Assembly: GCF_030272615.1 (NCBI RefSeq)
Contig: NC_081415.1
Coordinates: 263,486,925-263,550,924 of the forward strand
DNA length: 64,000 nt
Direction of reading: 5' to 3'
From: Cryptomeria japonica
Taxonomy: Eukaryota > Streptophyta > Pinopsida > Cupressales > Cupressaceae
Made by a program: the position numbers and the translations under genes
The notes under the pieces: generated by a model
The model's database searches: none
What the model saw: only the letters and a program-made list of their open reading frames with translations
What the model was told of the DNA's origin: nothing
In this document: positions 46,617 to 58,600 of the stretch, piece by piece
Layout: each line of letters begins with the position of its first letter
Position numbering within the stretch: the first letter of the stretch is position 1

Positions 46617-49600
46617 GCATGTTTTCTTAACTTATCTCTTTTTGACATTCCTTAAATATGGTCACAGGCTAGAACAATGTTACAATTTACTTTCCCCCTC
46701 ATATTTGACAATTTATAATACATAAATGATTAACGATCCTCAGGTTCCTTCAAATTCGTTGGAAACTAGGACAGGTGTGATTAGAATTCCATATCTTATA
46801 TTGTTCTATTTCCCTGTGTTTTAAGGATTTTTAAATTTTGTGATGTGACTTTCGTCGGATGCTAAAATCATAATAGGAAAGGAAAGGTCCTTTTAAGATC
46901 AATAATGCTTGCCGCTTTGCACACCTAATTGTGCATAGACTAGATGGTAGCTTATGGAGTCTACTTACCCACCTGACTGTGTTTAGACTATGGAGTGCAC
47001 ATACCCTACCTCATCAGCTTTCAAACTTTTGGCTCCCCTCATTCACTCAAGAAAGAAAGATAAGACGGAAAATGCATTTATAGTGCAATAGTATATCTTA
47101 TTAGAGAAAGAGAAGAAGAGGAGGCTTTTTTTTTTGGGTAAGATTAAGTTAGCTGACTAGGGACCCCTTGGAAACCAATTTAGCAACCTGTGAAGCTAGG
47201 GTAAAGTCCATTTGGAAACAGAGTTTGTACCTCGTGAATGATAGTCTTGGTAAATAAGGGGAGAAAAGGAAGGATCCTTTTAAGTTCCACAATAACTGAT
47301 GTCCTATGCCCCTAACTGTCCTAAAGTTGCAGGTAGCTTATACCTTGTGGGATGACCCTGCATTTCTGATCTTGCTTAGATTATGGGGGCACATACCATA
47401 ACACTCGTAGGCTGCAAATTTGTGCCTCCCCTACTCGAGAAAAAGCTCTTCACTGCCAGGCCCACTCATGTGTACCTCGGGTTGAGTAATGCAATGAAAT
47501 GATTTGAATTACATCCATGAGACTTACCTCTTGAAAAGACCATGAAGGTTATGTCCGCCTCAGACAGCATCAATAAAATAAGAAGCAAATCTTCTTCTAG
47601 TGTTTTCTATTAGAAACTCCCTTACATTCTTTATTAGATTGCCTCTTCAAATAAGTATTTATAACTTGGTAGAAGATAGAATCAAGGTTGCAGTTGCACA
47701 GACACTATCCCAAAAGAGTTAGAGGGAAAAATAGGGATTCTGATTATGGATCACAGAGTGTGATCCAAAATGTTGATGCAAAAAATTACACACAATCAAA
47801 ACCAGAAACATCTACAATAGCTATTATGGATTGTGAAAAATTAATACATTAAAATAGGGATCCTGTTAAAGTATGCAAGCTATATGGGACTGCTTTGCAA
47901 GCCATAGCCAAGGACTGATCTCAAAGGAAGGAATGCCCATCAGGGTTGCTGTAAGAATGCAGATCAGATCCAAGGGCTTCTGCCAAAGATACAAGCTGGA
48001 CAGGACTGCTGTCAAGGACATACATGAGGGCCAAGGGCTGTTGTCAGGAATTTCAAAGGAAGAGTAAAAATAAGATACGAAATCTGAAGGAATTGTGGTA
48101 GTTTGGGTGAACGTGGATCTTCTCAAGGTCTAGCTCTTCAGTATCATCAAGTTTGGGGTAGATGAATGATTGAATTTTGAGGGTATTTGAAGAGAGGGAA
48201 GTAGTCGCCTTTCAATTTGCTATTGGTGTGGAGATGGCATGCATATGTCTTAAAAGAGCATAATAAACTGAGTAGAACAATATAGGTGGATTGAGGATGA
48301 TGCGCAAGGAAAATCACCAAAATGGAGGGAATAATCCAATAATTGGAAGATTTGTCACATGTAAGATAAACAAGTTTAATCATGGGAATAAGAGTACACA
48401 TTCCTTAGCAAAGATAAGGTGTAAGATAGGGTATTCTCCATTAGTATTTATTTTGGTTACTATGGAAATCAGTTAGTCCATACATATTTTCTTGTTTAAT
48501 TTTGGCAAAGAAGCATTCTTTAACTCATACAAGAATTCAAGAAAATGCAGTACACCTTACCTTTGTCCTTGAGGGTGCCATCTTTTTCTTATTGATGCCT
48601 CTTCGAATTATCAGCAGAAACAAAGTCCAGCAGAGAGGTCTGCTTTTCCATTTGACAAGCCTTCCAACCAGAAGTAGGTGGCGGTGGGATTCGAACCCCT
48701 GATGCTCCGCCTCTGATGCTGGTCATAAAGACCAAATCATTCCGCTTTATAGTAAGCGTGTGAATCTAGCCTTAAGCTCATCTTCGTCTTGATGGCTGTT
48801 ATACAGCTGCCTCTTCCAATAACCAGCAGAAACAGAGCCCTTTTGCATTTGATAACTATTTCGCTTAGAAGTTTAGTATCTTTTGTATATGATATATGTC
48901 TACACAAATACAATAGAGAAAACTGCAATCTTCAACTGCATACTGGGCGTACCCAGCACACTCAATGACTCATTGAGCTGGTAGCAGCAAAAATCTTTGT
49001 TGGAAAAAATTGACAACTAAAAAATATAAGATTTTTCAAAAAATGAGGATTTTATCGAGAAAAATTTAGATTTTAAAAAAGATAAAAAAATGACAACAAA
49101 AAAAGGAGTAGAAAATGTAGCCTTTTCATCAGTTCTCTCGGTGATGGACCTCCCATCCGGCTCTAAAATCTGGAACAACATCTTAAAATGCAAAAACGCC
49201 ATTATGGATAACCTCCAATGGCAAATTGGTGATGGGAATAACATAAGATTTTGGGAGGATGTTTGGATTGGAGATAGCCCCTTAAATTTGTATCCTGGCC
49301 TAAGTGAATTTACAAACCTTCTGCAAGAGTCACTTTAGCCTTATTGTAAAAGACTACATCTCCCCTCAACAAATATGGAAAAGTATTGCTCTATGCTGCC
49401 TAAATCAACCATTCTTAACCCAAAAAGCTCTTGAGCTCCAGATTGAAATTGACAAAATCAGAATTCCACTATTCCCTAGAGCAGATAGTTTCATCTACAA
49501 GGACAACAAAGGTGATTTTTTGGTCAAATCTGCTTATATGGCACTGCTGAGGAATTAACTGCCCCGTGGACCCTGGCAGAAGATTTGGAACCCCCACCTG

Positions 49601-52600
49601 ATAACTATAATCAACTTATTTTGATGGACGACTTTACATGGTGAGATCTTTACTCAGGACAATCTGGTCAAAAGAGGATTTCAAATTCCTAATCGGTGTC
49701 CTCTTTGTAAAGAGGAGGAAGAATCCATTTTGCACCTTATGCTAAATTGTAAGTCTGCAATTGAAATGTGGACTAAAGTCCTTTAGAAGCTTGAAATTCC
49801 ATGGGTTAGAAACGGTGAGCTTCAGCATTTAATTGATGAATGGAGAAGCCCTTCCTATAACCTAATAATTGATCAACTCTGGAAACAAATTCCCCCCCAT
49901 GTCTACTAGAGTCTGTGGAAGGAGAGGAACAACCGAATTTTCAGAGACTCTGATAACTCTCTTGAGTCCTTCTTTATACTTTGTGCAAATCAGTCCTTGA
50001 AAATCTTTTTGTCACAACAGGAAAATGTCCACGTCATCCCCCAACTAAGTATGATGAGAGAGTGGGAAAAAATGGGGTTTGCCCAAAGATTTCGCCATCT
50101 TTGACAACTCCAAAATAATGGCCAAAAATATTACTAAATGGTCCCCCCCTAATCAAAATTGGTGCAATCTGAACTTTGATGGGGTGGCGAAGCAGGAGAA
50201 GGCAGCTGGGGGAGGTCTGATTAGAGGTGCTGAAGGGAAACTGATTGCAGCTTTCTCAAGAAACCTTAATGGCCTCACTAACAATCAGGCAGAATGCATG
50301 GCACTCTACTGGGAGATCAAAATTGCCGTTTCTTTGAATATAAAATCCTTGGCCATTGAAGGTGATTCAAAGTTGGTCATAGATGGTGCTGGTGGATTAT
50401 CTAATGTGGGTTGGAAAATGGTTGATATCATAAATGACATCAACAAACTTCTTTTCGGTCTAGACAATTTCACTATCACCCACATATTTAGAGAGGGGAA
50501 TAGATGTACTGATTCTATGGCGGCTCTTGGCCTTCATCTGGAAGGTATTAGAGTTTGGAGGAAATGGGAGTCTCTTCTTGGCCGGATTCGAAAACTCCTC
50601 ATAGAGGAGAGCAATATGCTAGATTGAGGATCAGACTATAATATATAGATAGCAAAATCAGAAAACCAAAAATCAATGCACATAAAGAACACCAGAATAC
50701 CCTGGGAAAACCTCCCTCTTGTAGGTGAAAAACCCAACAATAATCTCAGATATTATTAGGCAAAATCAGTATAAATCTTTACAAGTCTGCTTCAACACTT
50801 GAAGCACTTGACCAGCAGAATATGCACAGTAGAGTGATAGATTCAAAACTAGGTCACAACAGTATTATGGACTTATCTGCAAAACACTTGAATGTTGATC
50901 AAGGAAGACAAACACCATTCGCTGATAATGAAGAAGATTCTCAGCCTCTGAATGGACTCGCTGTCTTGGAAGAAGTTCGCTGTCCCTAAGAGATAGTTCG
51001 CTGTCCTTACGAGAGAATTCGCTGTCCTAAGAAGATATTTGCTGACTGTAGATGCTATTTGCTGATCACTGCTGAATGAATGTATTCTCTGATAGTTTCT
51101 GAAGGAGACTGTTGTGTGGAATGAATGTATCATAAGCATGAATGATGCTTTGTATATATATGTGACATAGCCTCCCAATTTACCTAGGTCGGCTTTATTG
51201 TTTTGGCGCCAAGAATAGGATTAGACCTATAGATTACAAGTTACATTCATATTGGTCCTGTCCAATACAATTACAAGTTACATATAGGTGTTGCTTAATG
51301 ACAAGTTACATATGACGCCCAATTAGGGCCAGACTTACGTAAAGTCAAATTGAATCAATAATAAGCCTAAGGCCGACAGGCCAGTTAATTGCCAAGAGTA
51401 CTAGGTCGGCCCTAGAAGGGATCCGACCTAGCTACAAACATCAACACTCCCCCTTAGCTAGGGAGGAGACCTTCTCAAGATCCGAGATACATGGCTGCTC
51501 CCATGAAAGATGCAAATGAACACCATCACCATGGCTACTCCTATGAATGGAATTACAAACGAACACAACCACCATGGCTACTCCCAGAGGGTGGGTCCAT
51601 TATGGCTACTCCCATGAATGGAAACCAAATCACGTTCACCATAGCTACTCCCAGAGGGTGAACAAAAACAAGTGCTATGACATCCACCATGCCTACTCGC
51701 AGAGGGTGGAAGAGGGCTTTCACCTCAAACTTCTCCCAGAGAAGAGTGCATTACCACCATGCCTACTCACAGAGGGTGGAACAAGGGCTTTCACCGTAAA
51801 CTTCTCTCGCAAAGAAGAATGCATTAACAAGAGATTGCACCTCAAACTTCTCCCTCATAGAGAAGAACTCATTAACAAGGGATTGCAACTCGAACTTCTC
51901 TCTCATAGAGAAGAACTCATTAACAAGGGCTTTCACCTCAAATCTCTCCATCACAGAGAAAAATGCATTAACCAAATCTTCATGATGACGTGGCTCCCTC
52001 TGAAGCTGAAAATGTCAGGCTCCCTTTGAAGCTGAAATGTCGGGCTCCCTTTGAAGCTGAAAAAAATGACATTTCCTCCTTTTAGAATAAGAACCCTTTT
52101 GAGTTGACATTTGACCTTGGCTCCTCCTGAGGTGTCCCTATGTCAACTTCCACAGAAGAAGCTAGAGGAGTAGACCTAGATTTGCACTCTCGAGCAATGT
52201 GGCCATACTTGTCACACCTAAAACATTGAATGTAAGATAAGTCCCTTTTCGGAGCAGAATTTGGACCTCTGTCACTATCCCTCTTTCTTCTTTTGCCTCT
52301 TTCCATAGAAGTGTGTGTAGCAAGGACTTGATTTTCCACATCATAATGACTATGCTTAATTCCTCTTGATATCAACCTCAACTCTTCTTGAATTGGAGTT
52401 TCTATTCTTGATCTTCAGGCTCAGGCTGATCTTTTCCTTCTACAAACTGAAGTAGATCATTCTCTTCAAGTGCAATAAGGACTCTAACCTTCCACGAGGT
52501 GAAGTTCAAAGCTCCGTCAAGTCTATCTTCAAACTTCAAACCAATCACCATCTTCAATGCTGGAAATGGCGTGAAGAAGGAGCGCTGCTATCACAAAGTC

Positions 52601-55600
52601 TGATCACAATTGAATCAACCTTAGCTTTGATACCATGTTAGATTGAGGATCAGACTGTAACATATAGATAGCAAAATCAAAAACCAAAAATCAATGCACA
52701 TAAAGAACACCAAAATACCTTGGGAAAACCTTCCTCTTGGAGGTGAAAAACCCAACAATAATCTCAGATCTTATTAGGAAAAATCAGTATAAATCTTTAC
52801 AGGTCTGCTTCAACACTTGAAGCACTTGACCAGCAGAATATGCACAGTAGAGTGATAGATTCAAAACTAGGGCACAATAGTATTACGGACTCATCTGCAA
52901 AACACTTGAATGTTGATCAAGGAAGACAAACACCATTCGTTGATAATGAAGAAGATTCACAGCCTCTGAATGGACTCGCTGTCTTGGAAGAAGTTCGCTG
53001 TCCCTAAGAGATAGTTCGCTGTCCTTAGGAGAGAATTCGCTGTCCTAAGAAGATATTTGCTGACTGTAGATGCTATTTGCTGATCACTGCTGAATAATGT
53101 ATTCTCTGATTGTTGCTGAAGGAGATCGATGTGTGGAATGAATGTATCATAAGCATGAATGATGCTTTGTATATATATGTGACATAGCCTCCTAATTTAC
53201 CTAGGTCGGCTTTATTGTTTTGGCGCCAAGAATAGGATCAGACCTATAGATTACAAGTTACATTCATATAGGTCTTGTCCAATACAATTACAAGTTACAT
53301 ATAGGTGTTGCTTAATGACAAGTTACATATGACGCCCAATTAGGGCCAGACTTACACAAAGTCAAGTTGAATCAATAATAAGCCTAAGGCCGACAAGCCA
53401 CTTAATTGCCAAGAGTACTAGGTCAGCCCTAGAAGGGATCCGACCTAGCTACAAACATCAACACAACACTGCTTCCTAATTATGATGCAATCCAAAAATT
53501 TTTGTCTTCTCTCTATCTTTCTCCTGCTTCTTGGCCTTTCCTGTGACCGAGAAAGCTCCAGTGTTTCAACTCGAAGTCTGAGTTTGATGAGGGTGGCACA
53601 ATTTTTAAATCCCTTCACTAGGCAAGCGGGTAAAAGCAAAAGGATGGACGGCGTGGCAATAAATTCAAATCTCATGACTAAGCAAGATAAAGATGATAGG
53701 TGGGAGGAGGACATGGCAATGAATCCTAATAATTGTAGGTTGCGCCCAACGAATCATGATAAGCTTCGTAACCATGAGCTCGTTCCAATTATAGGATGAC
53801 ATCAGCATATTGATACTACAAAAAGATAATTGGTCATCCGAATGGTGATAAGATTTTGCAAGATCGGGCACATTTAATCGCCTTCAGTCTTTTGAAAGGA
53901 TTAACCTTTTGGCACATGTGGAGTGTTACCGCGAGGAATGGAAAAATCAATTGCTTGTGCATTGTCGTGATGGCCTCGTTAACCACACACCTTTTACAAG
54001 TTTTGTAAAAGGTAATTTCCTTTCCGAAAAGAAAAGTGAGAGCAATAATTTTTCTAATTGTGAGAAGTTAACTTCTACTAAAGGTGACAATATGGGTGGT
54101 GAAAGAGTGACGATGAAACCAGACAAGCATGAAGAATTCATGTCCAAGGAAGCGGTTTGGCACATATGTAAAGAGGGTGGGGTTGCCCAGTTCATTGAAT
54201 CAATGAATGGGCATGATGCAATCCTCTCCATTCAATTTGCCTCTTTCTAGACGAAACACAGAGTGACTATCAGAGGGATTTCCTTCAAGATCAATGAGGA
54301 TGTTATTACTAAGGCGATAGGGCTATCCACGAAGGGAAGGAAGTGGAAAAAAACTAGTAGGTTTACAGACACTAAGAGCCTAAACTAGTTCTTCAGAGAA
54401 CAAGAGAACTCGGTCAAGCGTCATGGTGGATTTGATAGGGAGGAGCTATCGGACCCATGGGATTAGGTATGTCTCATGATTCATGAAATACTTTACACTG
54501 GAGGGAAGGTTTAAAGTTTTCTACTACTATCATTTCCGTATGCTTAACTACTTCTGTAACAACTCTAGAATTTCCTTCCCTTTCTTCCTCCTCCACTCCC
54601 TAGAAAATGCTATTCTGGAGGAAGTAGATTGTGCCAAATCCGAGGGCAAAAAGCCCATTCCTATCCACCAAAGCCTCATCTTTCGCCTTTATTGCTTCCA
54701 CTTAGCTCTTTGGCCTCCACACCTTATTGTTGTTCATGAAGCGGCTATTTCACTTGCCTCCTCCTTAAATGTTATAGATATCCCAGGCCCTAGTCGAAAG
54801 AAAGGAATAAGGAGACCAAAACTTTGCTCCCAACAGAGATAGCCTCAAACCCTGACTCACAAAACCCTTGATTCTGGCACTACGACGAAGACAAAGAAAA
54901 CCCCCCTGCTAACTTGGAGAATTCCAAGTCCAAAAAACCAAAGTCATTTTGCAGGAGGTGGACTTGGAGGAGGATATGGCGGAAGATACTAGTACCCCTA
55001 GGCACTTCAATAGACTTGCCTCTAGGTAGCGCTCGGGGGGTAGGAAAAGAATCATCGACAATTCGGGCTCCAAAGTGGACGGGGATCACGATATTGAAGA
55101 AATTGTCAAGGAATGTCAAAAGGTCCTGGCGAATAAGGTGGAGGAAGGGTGACGAGGATTCTGGTACCGCCAACAATTCAACCCACATCTTGGATTCTAC
55201 TAATGTTGGACCTATCGATCTCACTCAGGAGATGATGCCTAATGAGGAAGATGAAGCGGTCAAAGCTCCAGAAGGGACCTGTCGAAAAGCTCAGGAAGGG
55301 ACCTGTTCTAAGTGCTCGGAGTTGAAAGCCGAACTGATCAAAACAAATGAGAGGCTGACTGACTTGGAAAGAAAAATGGGCTCGTTCTCCAGATTCGGGC
55401 TCATAGTCATGCACAGTTTTGCCACCACGCTTTGCCTGTTGCATCAGGACTTGGTGGGCCAGAAGGGCAAGGACGATGAAAGTTGCAGGGAACTTTACAA
55501 GTTCTTGATAGAAGACTGGGCGAATGTCTTTCAGCAAGCTGGATGCAAAATCCACAGGAACCGTTAGGGCTTCGTCCCGATTTTAGTTCTTTTTGCTTTA

Positions 55601-58600
55601 TGCCATTTTGGTTGGGGTTTTCAAAACTCTTTATAACTACTACAGTAGTTTAGTTTGTGTTTTTAAGACTGTTATTTTGAACCTCTTGGATGTCTATTAT
55701 TGTTAATTTTCTCTGCTATTGGTGTGTTTGTTTACTGGTAGTCTGGATTTAATATGCTGATACTAGAGTTTTGTTTTGCAGCCATTGGGCTTTTGCATCT
55801 TTGGGCCAGCACCCAGTTTTTGCTGCTTTTAATATCGAAAACATGTAGCCTTTTAAATTTAAAGGCATCTCGATAGCATAGAGATGTGGAGAGCAAATAA
55901 AATTGAGAGTTTAGCTTATTAATTATAGAATATAAATTTTTGTTATTAATGCTCATATCACCAATTACATTGCATTGCACAATGCTAGTGCATAAATAAT
56001 AACTATATGCTAATAGTTTTCAAATTTTCAATTGCAATCTATTTTGTACCAAGTCAACCTACAAGCTAAGTACAAAGTTTGAAAGAAAAACATAGCTACT
56101 AACTTTTGGTCATACAAAGAGAGCCCCATTATGATGGGGTGGATGGAGCAGATGTAATGTCCCTACTTTGAAATATAATTTAATAATAATAATAATAAAA
56201 TTAAATTACAAAAGAATAAAAATAAAATTAAAATATAAAAGATGAGGCCTTGACGCCAAAAGCTAACAAGGCCGACATAAATGGTTAAAGGATGCTAGAG
56301 GCACATATATATGCGAAGTCAATGTCATTGTAATTACACACAATCAGTGATTACATTCCTATTCGGCATTCTACAGCAAATTACTTCTGTGATCTGCGAA
56401 TCATCTTCTAAGTCAGCAAAACATATTCCTAAGTCAGTGAAGCACATTCAGAGGTCAGCGAATCATATACAAAGGACAGCAAACGGTTCCTTCTGACAGC
56501 GAACATCATCTTGAAGACAACGAAAATCATTTGAGGGCAACGAACTGTAATGTCCCTACTTTGAAATATAATTTAATAATAAATAATAATAATAAAAAAA
56601 AATACAAACGAATAAATATAAAAATTAAATTAAAATATAAGAGAATATAATTAGACATAATTAAAATTTGATTAAAGTTAATGAATGGTCAAAAGGCATG
56701 AAATGATAAGTTGTGACTCCCTTAAACGTGAGATATAAAAGGGAGAAGAGAAACTCATTTGAGGGGGGGAGAATTTGGAAAATGAGAAGTGCAGATCTGA
56801 TTTAAATAAGAAATGCAGATCTGATTGTGGAAGGTTGTGTCCGTTCAAAGGGCAGAAAGAATGAAGAGTTGCACTCTTTCAAAGGGTGCTGATGGTGAAA
56901 GGGTGTGTCTCTTGCCGAAGGACATACATGATGAAGAGGTGTGACCTCTCCCTCACATTGAGAGATATAAAGGGAAGGAATCAAAAGCATCTAGTGACAT
57001 CACCATTGATGAGATGAGATCAGAACTGTTATTGAGTTACAGGCAGTAACATTTGTGTTCTTGGTAGTATGCATGGGATGTGCTAAATATGTATGCTTAA
57101 TATATGAAGCCTGATAATGTTGTTATACAAAATTTAGTATATTGACTGCAATATGTATGACAGTCATACTTAATTTCATATATATTATGAACACATGAGA
57201 AGTTAGTATACTTATAGTCTAAATCATGTTATTACTGTCAGTATTTAAGAAGATGGGAATGAGATGTTCCAAAGAGGGGCAGTCTAAATCCAAGCAATGG
57301 GTTAAGTCCCAAGATAGGGTGGGGATCAGCGACCCATAAGCCTTGAGGGTATAGACCCAAGATAGGTAAGGGCTTGCATCTGTAAACTTTGAGGGAACCT
57401 ATTGTATTTGGGAACATACATAGACCGTTCTCCCTTAAAACTGAAGTAGTAGCAGGGTTTGATAACTATATTAAGAACTATGAATAATGAAATTAATCAT
57501 CTAATGAAAAAAAAAAATAAGAACTTGTTAATAACTAATTGAAGAATAACAATCAATTTTAGTATATTGAAATAGATCAAGTAGGGGACATTACAACAGA
57601 ACAAACTCAAAAAATTCAATTGAATCACAAACATGAATTATTAAACACACAAAAAATATGAACACGGAAATTAATGTGCTGCAACACCAAAATATAATTT
57701 TATTGCCTACAAAAATTGAGTAACATTTGCCTCTTTTAAAGAGGAATTTGGGAGCATATAGAAATTTCTGGAAAGAATCATAACATACAGTCTTTTGTAT
57801 GACTGATGGAATTAACTGCCGTTTCAACGGTGGAATTGGTGGTAGACTGAAGTTAGCCAGTGGTTGCATGGTGGTAGAAGTTTTTAGCATGCGGGAGAAA
57901 TTACTACATTCTAACACTCCCCCTTAATTTCGACCACAAATGCTACTGCATGTACAATTCCTTGACTGTTGTCTTCTTTTGTCTCATTCTTTGTCTTTAG
58001 ACTTTCTTGAACCTTCTTTTGCTTGACAGCTTCAAAACAACTCTTGATCTTCAGATCTTTCCTTTCTTTTTGCTTCTTTTAACTGCTACGACAGTCCTTC
58101 AAACCTTCAAAACTTCAATTTGAATCTTCTTGCAAACTCCCTATTTGTAGGCGTCTTGCTAGACAATATTTTCCTTTGACCTGAACATTCAAACCTTTGA
58201 TGATCGTTCACATTCACATATGAAATTTTATACTTGAACAAATTTTTGAACATACCTGTAGTAGTTTGCCAACTAGATCCATAAGTCCATCCACAATCCA
58301 TTTTCAGGCATTCATTCTTTAACTCTTTGTACTAACCATTCTTATCACAATGATTTTTCAATCCAGAAATATTGCATGGATGGAGATCCCAACGTCTATC
58401 CTTCGTATGTCCTTTCCTGTTACAATGTGAACACTGAATACATTGCCTTCCTTGATCTGATTTGCTTGTACCTGGAACACTTGTATCATTCTTTCCTTTA
58501 CCTATGACATACCTGCGACCTTCATATTTGGGCCTCATTATTGTTTCAATAGGTTTTCTCATTCCTTGTTCATGCTTGCCTAAGCCTTTACCTTTATATC

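Larger units (their letters stand above)
50617..53463 (-). mobile_element. Non-autonomous LTR element (copia-like ends), minus strand
   Basis: LTRs 50617-51446 and 52636-53463 (about 830 bp, about 96% alike by eye) read TGTTGATGTT...CAATCTAACA on the minus strand. PBS TGGTATCAAAGC and PPT AAGGGGGAG abut them. Target duplication CAATA/CAACA (50612-50616, 53464-53468; one mismatch). The internal part is only about 1.2 kb, with a gag-type zinc knuckle and tandem repeats and no pol, so movement would need enzymes from elsewhere. Confidence 0.9.
49090..55840 (+). mobile_element. 5'-truncated LINE, interrupted by an LTR element
   Basis: 49090-50616 covers the post-RT region, RVT zinc finger and RNase H. 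The RNase H frame is cut by the LTR element 50617-53463. Beyond it the frame reads only a few residues (E-S-N-T-A-S) to TAA at about 53474-53476. A further long coding relic (53482-55567) and a UTR-like tail (to about 55840) follow directly. Truncation at the 5' end is typical of target-primed reverse transcription. The 3' limit is uncertain. Confidence 0.65.

Noticed and set aside
46531-46725. Separate ORF starting within DJ1D exon 2
   Set aside because: It reads out of exon 2 into the intron. The spliced frame through 46616 is supported by family conservation.
48670-48745. Functional tRNA gene
   Set aside because: T stem has only three pairs, no 5' acceptor strand matching the 3' CGCCACC, and no clear A box.
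50079-50627. Host RNase H-like gene
   Set aside because: All four catalytic acids are present, but the RVT zinc finger directly upstream and the LTR insertion cutting its C-terminus show that it is LINE-derived.
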